Shown: positions 52,207 to 60,670 of the stretch, in pieces
Position numbering within the stretch: position 1 is the stretch's first letter
How the letters are laid out: the number at the start of each line of letters is the position of its first letter
NCBI GenBank assembly: GCA_937902995.1
Contig: CALEKY010000037.1
Location: 29,591 to 93,590, forward strand
Direction: 5' to 3'
DNA: 64,000 bases
Source of the DNA: an uncultured Sinobacteraceae bacterium
GTDB taxonomy: Bacteria > Pseudomonadota > Gammaproteobacteria > Steroidobacterales > Steroidobacteraceae
The notes under the pieces: generated by a model
Seen by the model: only the letters and a program-made list of their open reading frames with translations
Told to the model about the DNA's origin: nothing
The model's database searches: none
Position numbers and translations under genes: made by a program

Positions 52207-52221
52207 GTCAATTTGCTTTAC
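52207..52221. promoter_or_regulatory. GTCAA-N5-TTGAC-type operator, site 6 (one mismatch)
   Basis: GTCAA-TTTGC-TTTAC lies 67 bp upstream of the P450 start. It is the last copy of the motif; none is seen in the envelope block to its right. Confidence 0.5.
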
Positions 52222-52256
52222 TTTATCGGACCGGCGCCGCCTCGCGCGAAACCGCC

Positions 52257-52296
52257 ATATATAAAGAAAGGCCCGGTCATCGGCGATGACCGGGCC
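52257..52296 (-). terminator. Intrinsic terminator of the OmpA-like gene
   Basis: On the minus strand GGCCCGGTCATC-GCC-GATGACCGGGCC is a perfect 12-bp stem with a 3-nt loop (52270-52296), followed by TTTCTTTATATAT. It lies 28 bp after the stop of the OmpA-like gene. This is the clearest rho-independent terminator of the window. Confidence 0.9.
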
Positions 52297-52323
52297 ACAC
52301 GCACTCAGGCGTTGGTCGAATGA

Positions 52324-53427
52324 TCAGTCGTTGAGCGCGCCCTCGACTTTCACGTCGCCGGGATTCTCGAGCACGCGCATCACGACGCGGCGGTTCGCGG
52401 CACGACCCGCAGCGGTCGTGTTGTCGGCGATCGGCTGCGTTTCGCCGTAGCCCTTTGCCTCCAACTGCGACGGCGACACGCCTTGCTCGATCAGGTAATT
52501 GCGCACCGCTTCCGCACGACGCTGCGACAGGTCGAGGTTGTACTTGTCGGAACCCGAGCTGTCGGTGTGACCCTGCAGCTCGATCTTCAGGCGCGGATAC
52601 TTCTTCAGATCGGCCGCGATGCCGTCGAGCACGTCGCGCGAGCTCGGCGTGAGCTGTGCCGAGTTCAACTCGAAGTTCACGCCTTCCAGCGTGATCGAGC
52701 CGACACGCGGGCAGCCGTAAGCATCGACTGCGACGCCGCGCGGCGTATCCGGACAACGATCGAGATTGTCCGTCACGCCGTCACCGTCGGTATCGGCCGG
52801 CGGCGGGGGCGGCGGAGGCGGTTGCGGAGCCGGCGGCGGAGTCGGTTCAGGTTCCGGCGCCGGTGCCGGTGCACGCTTCGTCGGTTGGCCGAACGAAAAT
52901 TGAAAGCCGAGCGTGCCGATGTAATCGACCAGCGTGCCTTCCGCACCGGCTTCGTTCCAGCGCGCCTTCAGATCGGGACGCAGTGCGAAGCTGCTCGAAC
53001 CGTCCGAGTTTTCCCAAAGATTGATGAACAGACCGACGCCGGCTTGAGCCATCGCATCCGTGGCATTGCTGCCCGGGCTGCGGTCGGTCTGCAGCGCTCC
53101 GGCACCGATACTGAAATAGGGCGACACGCTTCCGCCGCGGTTGCCTACAAACAACAAATCGAGCGAACCGCCCCAAAAGCTCATGTCGCTACGGCCCGGG
53201 CCGCCACCGACCTGCGAGCCGTTGAGGTTGAACTCGAGGCTGAGTACCTGATTCAAATGCTTGCCGAATGCCAATCCGTAGAGCCAGTCCTTGTCCTGAA
53301 GCGGTCGATCGTTATCGGCCGAAATTCCGCCGATTTGCGGCATTAAGTACCAATGCCCCACATTGTCCGCTGCACCTGCCGCCATCGGGGCAGCAAGCGC
53401 GCACAACAACGCAACCTTCCTCTTCAT
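52324..53427 (-). CDS. OmpA-family outer-membrane protein with TSP3-like calcium repeat
   Basis: 367 residues. Signal peptide MKRKVALLCALAAPMAAGAA, an eight-strand OmpA-type barrel (about 22-180), a Pro-rich hinge of alternating Pro/Glu/Ala then a nine-Pro run, DTDGDGVTDNLDRCPDTPRG (thrombospondin type 3 calcium motif) and the C-terminal peptidoglycan-binding domain with GHTDSSGSDKYNLDLSQRRA and GYGETQPIADN. It links outer membrane to cell wall. Divergent from the XRE-type regulator at 53576; a strong terminator follows. Confidence 0.94.
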   Translation of the reverse strand: MKRKVALLCALAAPMAAGAADNVGHWYLMPQIGGISADNDRPLQDKDWLYGLAFGKHLNQVLSLEFNLNGSQVGGGPGRSDMSFWGGSLDLLFVGNRGGSVSPYFSIGAGALQTDRSPGSNATDAMAQAGVGLFINLWENSDGSSSFALRPDLKARWNEAGAEGTLVDYIGTLGFQFSFGQPTKRAPAPAPEPEPTPPPAPQPPPPPPPPADTDGDGVTDNLDRCPDTPRGVAVDAYGCPRVGSITLEGVNFELNSAQLTPSSRDVLDGIAADLKKYPRLKIELQGHTDSSGSDKYNLDLSQRRAEAVRNYLIEQGVSPSQLEAKGYGETQPIADNTTAAGRAANRRVVMRVLENPGDVKVEGALND

Positions 53428-53500
53428 TGTGACCTCTTTGGTGTTCTGACGACGCGTTGCAAGTCGCTAACGCGGGGCGCAGCATCTACGCAACGGTCTC

Positions 53501-53548
53501 GAATTACAATTCCGCGTTTGTACGGTATCGAAATTCGGTACTACGCGG
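53501..53548. promoter_or_regulatory. Dyads in the OmpA/XRE divergent region
   Basis: GAATT-AC-AATTC (53501-53512) abuts a longer imperfect dyad with outer arms CCGCG/CGCGG and inner GTAC/GTAC (53512-53548). They lie 28-75 bp before the start of the XRE-type gene and are plausible operators for its product. Confidence 0.4.
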
Positions 53549-53575
53549 GTCACTATCAAGGCCTGAAAAAATTAC

Positions 53576-54343
53576 ATGACTGAAACGCAGCAAATGATCG
53601 AAACCCTGAAGCGCTGTTTGCGCGCGCGGGGCATGTCTTACAGCCGTCTTGGCCAGGCGCTGGGATTGAGCGAATCCTCCGTAAAGAGATTGTTCTCTCA
53701 AAGATCTTTCACGATGGCGCGTCTCGAACGCGTATGTCGCGCCATCGACATGACGATCGCCGATCTGGCACGCATGACTGAAGAACAGTCCAAGCCTGTT
53801 CCGGCCGAACAAACGTTCACTCTCACGCTGGCGCAGGAGCGCATCCTGGCGAAAAATTCTCTCCTGCTCGCCTGCTTTTACCTGCTCCTCAACGGCCGCT
53901 CGGTGGAGGAGATGTCGAATCGGTTGTCGCTCAGCGATCGAGCGACGAAGAACCTTCTCTCGCAACTGTGCGCGGCAGGTTTGCTGAACATCGAGAAGGG
54001 CAACAAGGTTCGTATGCATGCACGCCTTCCGATTGCATGGCGACCGGACGGTCCAGTCCGCAAGCTCTACGAGCGCCAGGTTCGAGAGGAATTCCTGCGG
54101 AGCGAGTTCTCCGGAACGAACGAGACCTTGAGTTTCCATTCCGCCGAGCTCTCGCCGGCTTCGGTCCGGGTCCTGATGCGCAAGATCGAGAAGCTCGGCT
54201 CCGATTTCGCGGATCTGGCTGCATTGGACGTTGCACTACCGTCCAAAGAAAAGGTGAGCATTGCGATGCTGCTCGCCTGCCGGCCGTGGGTGTTCTCCAT
54301 GTTCTCGGCGTATCGGCCGCGCACCGGGACGCGGGACTGGTGA
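53576..54343 (+). CDS. XRE (Cro/C1)-type transcriptional regulator with unknown C-terminal domain
   Basis: 255 residues. Helix-turn-helix over about 8-62: MIETLKRCLRARGMSYSRLG, QALGLSESSVKRLFSQRSFT and MARLERVCRAIDMTIADLAR. A middle segment LNGRSVEEMSNRLSLSDRAT-KNLLSQLCAAGLL looks like a second, winged helix domain, so the protein may be a two-HTH regulator. The rest is not recognised. Divergent from the OmpA-like gene and next to the type I secretion genes, so it may control either. Confidence 0.85.
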   Translation: MTETQQMIETLKRCLRARGMSYSRLGQALGLSESSVKRLFSQRSFTMARLERVCRAIDMTIADLARMTEEQSKPVPAEQTFTLTLAQERILAKNSLLLACFYLLLNGRSVEEMSNRLSLSDRATKNLLSQLCAAGLLNIEKGNKVRMHARLPIAWRPDGPVRKLYERQVREEFLRSEFSGTNETLSFHSAELSPASVRVLMRKIEKLGSDFADLAALDVALPSKEKVSIAMLLACRPWVFSMFSAYRPRTGTRDW

Positions 54344-54385
54344 CTTGCCGGCGCCGCATGGCCCCTCCGCGTTCGTCGGAAGCCT

Positions 54386-54406
54386 GACCGGCAGTTCCGT
54401 CCGGTC
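54386..54406. terminator. GACCGG/CCGGTC hairpin after the regulator gene
   Basis: Six-bp perfect stem with a 9-nt loop, 43 bp after the stop codon. No T-run, so termination strength is doubtful. Confidence 0.3.
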
Positions 54407-54415
54407 GTAGCCGAC

Positions 54416-54441
54416 ACACATACATATACATATGTATGTGT
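54416..54441. repeat. Perfect AT-rich palindrome ACACATACATA-TACA-TATGTATGTGT
   Basis: Perfect 11-bp arms with a 4-nt centre between the convergent regulator and secretion genes. Purine-pyrimidine alternation over the whole stretch could favour cruciform or Z-like structure. It could be a bidirectional transcription stop or a protein site; nothing else explains it. Confidence 0.55.
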
Positions 54442-54467
54442 CCCTATCGGCGCCCGCGCGGACCCGG

Positions 54468-55661
54468 TCAGCGTTCGCGCAGCGCTTCCTTGGCTTTGTT
54501 TACCGGTTTGAGCAGATAGTCGAGGATGGTCTTCGAACCCGTACGAATGTCCACGGTCGCCACCATGCCCGGCATGATGGCGTGCTCCTTGCCGTCCTTG
54601 GTGCGCAGGGTGGAACTATCCGTGTGCAGGTACACCCGGTAATAAACCTGATCGCGATGAACCTCATCCTGCAACGTATCGGGAGAGATTCGGTCGACCA
54701 CAGCATCGAGCGTGCCGTAGATCGACGGATCGTACGCCGTGATCTTCACGGTGGCCGGTAAGCCCGGCCGAATGAAGGCGATGTCGCGCGGGCTGAGGCG
54801 CGCCTCGATCAGCAACGTGTCTTCCACGGGCACGATTTCCATCAGCGTGCCGCCCGGCGCGACGACGCCGCCGATCGTCGTGAGCTCCAGATTCTTCACG
54901 ATGCCGCGCACCGGCGAGCTGAGCACCGTTCGCTCGAGCTGATCGCGTCGGCCGCTCATGATCTGTTGCACCACTTCGAGCTCGGCCATCGTCTTGGCGT
55001 ACTCGGCATTCGCATCGATGATGTACTGATTGCGGACCGCGGCGAGCTTTGCGACGAGCTCGTTCTCTTGACGCCTGAGACGAATGAGCTCGACGTCGCT
55101 GGCCGCGCCCAGCTCGATCAAGGGCTCCGTCAGCGCGATCTCGCGCCGCACCAGCCCCAGCGAGTCTTCGATGCTTGCGGTGTTCTCTTGCAAGTTCTGC
55201 CGCCGCGAGCGCAGCAGCTCCATCTCGCGCGCAACGAGCTCGGGCATTTCCCGAATTTCCTTGCTGAACTGCGGTTGCCCGCCATCGATTTCCGCCTTCA
55301 ACCGCGCCGCGGCCGCTTCGAGCGAACGCGCTTTCGCCAAGGTCTCGCCGACCGTCGCCATGAAGCGCGCACGATCCAGCGCGGCCAGCTTCTGCCCCGC
55401 CTCCACCAGATCGCCTTCGCGCACGAAGATCTCTTCGATGATGCCGCCCTCCAGGCTCTGCACGAGTTGCGATTTCGACGACGGCGTCACGCGCGCCGAG
55501 CCCACGGCGACTTCATCGACTTTCGCGAAGGCCGCCCACACGATGAAGATCGCAATCAGGCACGCCAGGATGGGAATGATGCGGCTGCGCGGCGAGCCTT
55601 CCTCCTGCCAGCTGAGATCGGCGACATCAACCGCACCGAACGTCGAAATTCCGCTGCTCAT
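54468..55661 (-). CDS. Type I secretion membrane-fusion protein (HlyD/LapC-like)
   Basis: 397 residues. A short cytosolic N-terminus, one inner-membrane helix (IIPILACLIAIFIVWAAFA), the lipoyl half-motif VQSLEGGIIEEIFVREGDLV, a long coiled-coil hairpin (about 115-260), the second lipoyl half SPVRGIVKNLELTTIGGVV and a C-terminal beta-barrel domain. It bridges the ABC protein and the outer-membrane factor in the periplasm. Third gene of the secretion operon; AGGGAG precedes the ATG and the ABC gene ends 17 bp upstream. Confidence 0.93.
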   Translation of the reverse strand: MSSGISTFGAVDVADLSWQEEGSPRSRIIPILACLIAIFIVWAAFAKVDEVAVGSARVTPSSKSQLVQSLEGGIIEEIFVREGDLVEAGQKLAALDRARFMATVGETLAKARSLEAAAARLKAEIDGGQPQFSKEIREMPELVAREMELLRSRRQNLQENTASIEDSLGLVRREIALTEPLIELGAASDVELIRLRRQENELVAKLAAVRNQYIIDANAEYAKTMAELEVVQQIMSGRRDQLERTVLSSPVRGIVKNLELTTIGGVVAPGGTLMEIVPVEDTLLIEARLSPRDIAFIRPGLPATVKITAYDPSIYGTLDAVVDRISPDTLQDEVHRDQVYYRVYLHTDSSTLRTKDGKEHAIMPGMVATVDIRTGSKTILDYLLKPVNKAKEALRER

Positions 55662-55678
55662 GAATTGCGCTCCCTGAT

Positions 55679-57823
55679 TCAACCGACTGCCGCCACGGAT
55701 ACTGGCTGCGGACGCGACAAGGACTTGAGCACCTCGGTCTTCGGTCCGTCCATCGCGATGCGCCCGTTGTCGATGACGATGATCCGATCGACCAGCGGCA
55801 GGATTCCCGCACGATTGGTGGCAATGACCATGGTGCGATCGGCGGCCCAACGTCTGAGGCGCTCGACGAACTGCCGCTCCGTGCTTTCGTCCATGGCAGC
55901 CGAAGGTTCATCGAGCAAGACGATGCTGCTGTTTCGTAGCAGCGTACGCGCAAGCAGCAACGTCTGGCGCTGCCCGCCCGACAAACCGACGCCGCCCTCC
56001 CGCAACATGAGATCGAGTCCTTGCGACTGCCCCTGGACGAGAGGCAGACCGCCGGTCACGGCCAACACTTGCAGGATTTCCTCGTCCGTCACATCCGGTC
56101 GGCCGATGGCAAGGTTCTCGCGAATCGTACCGAGGAAGAGCTGCGCGTTTTGGTTGAGGTATCCGATCTCGCGACGGACGTCTGTCGGATTGATGATCCC
56201 GAGATCGGTGCCGTCGAGCAGGATCTTGCCGCTCGTCGGCTGCGCCATGCCGGCAAGCAAGCGCAGCATCGTGCTCTTGCCGGCGCCGATACGGCCGAGC
56301 AGCGCGATACGCTCGCCGGGACGGATCGACAGATCGTCGACCTGGAAGACGGTGGCACCATTCTCGCCATAGGCATAGCGGACGTTCTGGAACCGATAGG
56401 CGCCCGCGAGCGCGGGCCGTCGCAGCAACCCGCGCTCGGGATCGTGATCGACCGGCTTTGCGAGCAAGTCGTTCAAACCGGCAAGCGCGACCTTCGCGTT
56501 CTGCCAACGCGCAAACATCTGGCCGAGCGGCATGAACAGCACGATCACCCGATTGGTCAGGATCGAGCACGCGATGAGCGAGCCCATGGTCATCTCGCCT
56601 GCCAGCACCATGTAAGTGCCGGCCACGAGCACGGCCGTGTACGCGAGGTGCTGCAAAGTCTGTGTCCAATTCACGTAAAGGGCCGTGTAACGCCGCTGGG
56701 CGATGCCGGTCTGCGCCGCCGTATTCGTGAATCGCTCCCACAACGTCTGAAAGCGCGGCTCGGCCTGCAACGCCTTGATCTCCTCGACGCGTTCGATCGA
56801 CTCGACGAGGATGGCATTGCGTAGTGCGGACTCGCGCATGCCTTCCCGGGCGAGTCGCGACATGGGCAGTTGCAGCAACAGCCCCGGCACGACGATCGCG
56901 ACCAGGACACCGAGCACGATGAAAATGAGCGGGCCGGCCAGTGCCGTGAACAGTGCCAGGAACAGCACGACGAACGGCAGATCGATTAGGGCGGCGATCG
57001 TCGTCGACGTGAGCAGCTCGCGCAGCTGTTCGATGTCGCGCAACTGCGCGATGAAGGAGCCGGTCGATTTCGGACGTGCGTCGTTGCGTATATCGAGCGC
57101 ACGGGCGAACAAGTGCGACGAAATCGCCAGGTCAGCCCGTTTGCCGATGCGATCGGCGAGCGACACGCGCGCCGTTCTGAGCAACAGTTCGAATAGGATG
57201 GCCGTCGTCACGCCGAGCGCAAGCACCCACAGTGTCGGAATCGATTGCGCCGGCACGACGCGATCCCACACTTGCATCGCGAACAGCGACGTAGCGAACG
57301 CGAGCAGGTTGCCGAATAGCGACGCGAGCACGATCTGACCGTAACTCGACTTGTCGCGAAGCAGGATGTCGCGGAACCACGAGGGTTTGCGCGCTCTCAA
57401 GAAATCGTCGAGCCGTGCATCGCGCGTGCGCATCGAGAGCGGCTCGACGAACGCCAATCGTCCCGTCGCCTGCGCACGAAACTCATCGAGCGAAATCTGC
57501 TGCTCGACGGCGCCGCCGGCGGTCGGAATCGCGACGACGACGTCCTGCGGACCGCAACGCTGCACGACGACCACGCTGCCGTCCTGCAATTCGGCAAGCA
57601 CCGGCAGCATTCGAGCGGGCACGTCCGCCAGCGCCGCATGTGCGACCTTGAATTGCAAGCCCATGGCGCGCGCTGCGCGGGTCATCGCCGGCATCCAGTC
57701 GCCCGGCCGTGCAACATCGACCCGACGCTGCATTTCTTCGTGCGTGATCTGCGCGCCCTTCAGACGTGCGATCTCCACGATCGCGGTCACCCAATGTTTG
57801 CGCACGCCCGTTTCTGCATTCAT
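55679..57823 (-). CDS. Type I secretion ABC transporter (LapB/HlyB-like) with inactive C39-like domain
   Basis: 714 residues. N-terminal peptidase-C39-like domain (to about 130) has no catalytic Cys, so it should dock rather than cut the substrate. Six membrane helices follow. The nucleotide domain has Walker A GRIGAGKST, signature LSGGQRQ, Walker B SSIVLLDEPSAAMD, but the H-loop reads VIATNRAG, with Asn in place of His. The start overlaps the outer-membrane factor stop by ATGA in the opposite order of the operon, giving tight coupling. The likely client is a large RTX or adhesin protein outside the window. Confidence 0.93.
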   Translation of the reverse strand: MNAETGVRKHWVTAIVEIARLKGAQITHEEMQRRVDVARPGDWMPAMTRAARAMGLQFKVAHAALADVPARMLPVLAELQDGSVVVVQRCGPQDVVVAIPTAGGAVEQQISLDEFRAQATGRLAFVEPLSMRTRDARLDDFLRARKPSWFRDILLRDKSSYGQIVLASLFGNLLAFATSLFAMQVWDRVVPAQSIPTLWVLALGVTTAILFELLLRTARVSLADRIGKRADLAISSHLFARALDIRNDARPKSTGSFIAQLRDIEQLRELLTSTTIAALIDLPFVVLFLALFTALAGPLIFIVLGVLVAIVVPGLLLQLPMSRLAREGMRESALRNAILVESIERVEEIKALQAEPRFQTLWERFTNTAAQTGIAQRRYTALYVNWTQTLQHLAYTAVLVAGTYMVLAGEMTMGSLIACSILTNRVIVLFMPLGQMFARWQNAKVALAGLNDLLAKPVDHDPERGLLRRPALAGAYRFQNVRYAYGENGATVFQVDDLSIRPGERIALLGRIGAGKSTMLRLLAGMAQPTSGKILLDGTDLGIINPTDVRREIGYLNQNAQLFLGTIRENLAIGRPDVTDEEILQVLAVTGGLPLVQGQSQGLDLMLREGGVGLSGGQRQTLLLARTLLRNSSIVLLDEPSAAMDESTERQFVERLRRWAADRTMVIATNRAGILPLVDRIIVIDNGRIAMDGPKTEVLKSLSRPQPVSVAAVG

Positions 57824-59199
57824 CGGCTTACATCCTCATCTGTGAGCTGCATTGCGAGGCCCAGCGACTGGCGCAACGAGCCGTAGGCGGCTTCGTGCCG
57901 GATGCGGGCCCGCATCACGTCGTACTCGGCGCCGATGCGCGCACTTGCAGCGCGGTAGATCTCCAGCTCGGCACTGAGCAGATCGGCGAGACTGCGTTTG
58001 CCGAGCTTGTATTCCTCCAAGAAGATCTGGCTCGTTCGGATCGCGTGCCGTTCCTGATTGCGATGGGCTTCGATGCGCGCCTCGCCGCCTGCAATCTGCT
58101 CGCGAGCGGCGAGAATCCGCCCGCGCAGATCGAGCGCCACGGCATCGCGCACAGCGCGCGCAGCACGCCGGTCCTCGATGGCGGCACGCACCGCGTGACG
58201 ATTGCCGGCACGGTAGACATCGCCCGTCACGGTGATGAGCGCCGTCACGGAATCGTTGGGTCTGACGGTCGAATCGAAGCCGCTATAGTGATAGCGGTCG
58301 TAGCCCACTTGCAGACCCAGACGCGGCCAGCGCGACGCACGCGCTTCGCCGATGCGCGCCTCGGCCGCCCGCTCGGCCGCTTCGGCGGCCGCAATCAACG
58401 GCAGTGCGTTCAAGTCCGGTTCGCCTTGTCGGGTTTGCAGGCGAGTCACGATGCCGGCCGGATCCAAATAGCGATCGGCGACGAGTCCGGTGAGATTCAC
58501 CAGCGCCTGAACCGCCGACTCGTAGCCGGTACGAATCTGCACTTGTTCGCCGCGCGCGCTCTCGACGCGTACGCCGGCGAGCAGCAAATCCGACTTGTCG
58601 GAAAGACCCGCATCGCTGCGCAGCCGAATGAGCTCGCGCAGACGTTCCAACGAAGAGATGTGCCGCTCGGCCTCGCCTTGCAGCAGCTCGTAATGCTTCA
58701 CGTCGAGGAACGCGAGCGCTGCCTGCTCGGAAAGCTGGTCCGCCGTCGCTTCCAGTTCGAGCTGTCGCTGGCGTTCGACCGCGGAGGCTGCGTCGATCTG
58801 ACCGCGGCTGCGGCCGAAGTCCCAAATGAGCTGCTCCAGCACGATGCCGCCGCCTGTCGGTCCGTTGTTCAGCTCCCGATCCCCCGAAGACGACGTCTTA
58901 TCCGGTCCGAGATTGCCGCGATACGCCAGCACCGGATACCAGACGCTGCGCGCGGCATCGACATCCGCGCGCCCGCGCGCCACGAGCGCGAGCGCTTGTG
59001 CGATCTGCGGATGACGCACCACCGTGACTGCGATCGCGTCGGTGATGCTCATTGGCGCATTCGTCGGCTTCGCCTCGATAGAAAACTCGTGCGAGTATCG
59101 ATCGACGTCCTGTGCCGCAGCGCTGCCGGCGCTCGTTGTCAGCGCCAGCGACAACAAGGCCGCGATGCCTCGTAACTTTTGTTTGCGTGCGTCGCTCAT
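57820..59199 (-). CDS. TolC-family outer-membrane factor (LapE-like)
   Basis: 459 residues. Signal peptide GIAALLSLALTTSAGSAAAQ, then the duplicated OEP helical repeats: PMSITDAIAVTVVRHPQIAQ, AARSVWYPVLAYRGNLG, LEQLIWDFGRSRGQIDAAS, and in the second half ARASRWPRLGLQVGYDRYHY and TGDVYRAGNRHAVRAAI. Forms the outer-membrane channel-tunnel of the secretion complex. First gene of the operon, overlapping the ABC gene by four bases. A longer upstream ATG in frame lacks a ribosome site. Confidence 0.92.
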   Translation of the reverse strand: MSDARKQKLRGIAALLSLALTTSAGSAAAQDVDRYSHEFSIEAKPTNAPMSITDAIAVTVVRHPQIAQALALVARGRADVDAARSVWYPVLAYRGNLGPDKTSSSGDRELNNGPTGGGIVLEQLIWDFGRSRGQIDAASAVERQRQLELEATADQLSEQAALAFLDVKHYELLQGEAERHISSLERLRELIRLRSDAGLSDKSDLLLAGVRVESARGEQVQIRTGYESAVQALVNLTGLVADRYLDPAGIVTRLQTRQGEPDLNALPLIAAAEAAERAAEARIGEARASRWPRLGLQVGYDRYHYSGFDSTVRPNDSVTALITVTGDVYRAGNRHAVRAAIEDRRAARAVRDAVALDLRGRILAAREQIAGGEARIEAHRNQERHAIRTSQIFLEEYKLGKRSLADLLSAELEIYRAASARIGAEYDVMRARIRHEAAYGSLRQSLGLAMQLTDEDVSR

Positions 59200-59579
59200 C
59201 CGTTCGCCAGAATTCGTCGATTGTTTTCTCATTCGAGAAATAGCCATCGTCATCGCGCTCGAGACCTGATTCGGTCCGTGCGGACCACGCCACGTAGCCA
59301 CAGGCACCGATACGTACAGAGCGCCTCGTTTCGCATGCAGCGTGCCAAACCGTCCGTCGGGGCATGTGTGATCGAATACCGAGAATGCGAGCCGCGCGCT
59401 GGATAGATGCGTGCAAGTTGCAGCAAGAAGCACTTGCGCCTGCCTTGTTCCCGGCTGCAGACGAGCGATCGGACGCAGGTCTTAGGAGAGTCGTCTCTCG
59501 CAAGTGCGCGAGCGGCGTTGCTCGACAGTTGGAACGGCAATGAACATCAGCGAAAGCACCGTCCCTTGCAGGGAATCCC
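59200..59579. other. Leader region of the secretion operon, no gene seen
   Basis: 380 bp upstream of the outer-membrane factor gene. Open frames on the minus strand here are Arg/Cys-rich and unconvincing. One small hairpin, GAGAG-TCGT-CTCTC (59486-59499), is visible. The promoter of the secretion operon should be here, but I cannot place it. Confidence 0.5.
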
Positions 59580-59940
59580 TTAAGAAGAGGCAGCGACGCT
59601 GGAGGAAGTCGCCTGAATCTGGGCCAGGATCAGCGCGGCCGCGAGCAGCTTCTGCCGCCCTCGCGACACACGGTCCCGAGCAAGCATACGGTCCACCTTG
59701 ATGTCGTGCCGTACCCCGATCTCGATCCACGCGGCTGCGCGTGCGCGACCCAGGCCAGCGTGCCTGGTCCTGCTGCACTTGCAGCGCATGTCCTGGACCG
59801 CGCATCGCCGATTGAAGCAAGCCTGCAAACGCACGAGTTGACGTCGCAGTAAGTTCCGCGACTGCGCGTCTATGCGGCGTGTCGATGGCTCGCACACTTC
59901 GCATCGGCGCGGCGACTTCCTGTCGCATATGCGGCACCCG
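59580..59940 (-). pseudogene. Possible frameshifted small gene
   Basis: Two overlapping minus-strand frames each look coding over part of this stretch. The upstream part reads VAELTATSTRAFAGLLQSAM and GHALQVQQDQA; the downstream part, in another frame, reads AAAWIEIGVRHDIKVDRMLA, RGRQKLLAAALILAQIQATS and a stop at 59580. Joining them near 59760 by one frameshift would give a protein of about 115 residues. I do not recognise a family. It could also be chance open reading in GC-rich DNA or a sequencing error. Confidence 0.3.
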
Positions 59941-60031
59941 TCACGAAGCGAACAACCGCCCGTACGGATAATGCCGACAAGAGCTGCGCTCTCATCAACG
60001 GATCGAGTCGAACTTACATTCAAGGGTCACG

Positions 60032-60670
60032 ATGTCCTTCGATGTCGCTAGAGGCGCGCCGCGGGGCGCGCTGAATTTTTGTCTTCCCTCACTCTGCTTG
60101 TCGTTGTTCTCTTCTTCCATTGCCCAGGCCCAGACGCCGCCGGATTCCGGACGCGTTCTGGAACAGACCGCACCGCCGCCTTCTGCTCCGTCCACCTCGA
60201 CCCTGAATCTGCACGTCGAGGAACGTCCGGCGATCTCCCTGCCCGACAGCGAGACGATTGCCGTGAGACGCATTCGCGTGACCGGTGCGACGCGCGTCTC
60301 CGAAGAAACGCTGCGCGCGGCAGTCGCCCAACTCGAAGGCAAGACCGTCAGTCTCGCCGAACTACAATCGCTCGCGCAGCGCATCACTCGGATCTGTCGA
60401 GATCGAGGCTATCTGCTGAGTCGTGCCTACATCCCGGCACAGGAAATCAAGGATGGCGTCGTCGAGATCGCCGTTCTCGAGGGTCGGCTCGCGGACCTAC
60501 GCATCGAGAACAAGAGCGATCTTCGCGGCCCTGCGCTCGGCGCGACGAAAGATCGAGGTTGTAAGCATCGCTCCCTAGGTTGTCGGTGTGCCCTCCGACT
60601 TCAATCATCGCCTGTCGTTCGCGAAGCGTCCTTGCGATTTGCATCAGAGATGCCCGCGAAGCCTCGCTGA
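60032..60670 (+). pseudogene. Truncated TpsB/FhaC-type two-partner secretion protein
   Basis: The frame starts with a signal peptide (CLPSLCLSLFSSSIAQAQ) and a Pro-rich linker. A POTRA domain of ShlB/FhaC type follows: IAVRRIRVTGATRVSEETLR, ELQSLAQRITRICRDRGYLL and SRAYIPAQEIKDGVVEIAVL, ending at about LRIENKSDLRGPALG. After about 60550 the sequence (KDRGCKHRSLGCRC) is antisense to an OmpA-like gene, so the second POTRA region and the whole barrel, roughly 400 residues, are missing. No function is expected in secretion. Confidence 0.8.

Noticed and set aside
59260..59380. Possible cyclic-di-GMP riboswitch in the secretion operon leader
   Set aside because: Loose similarity to the GEMM core was looked for, but the conserved blocks and receptor loop are not there.
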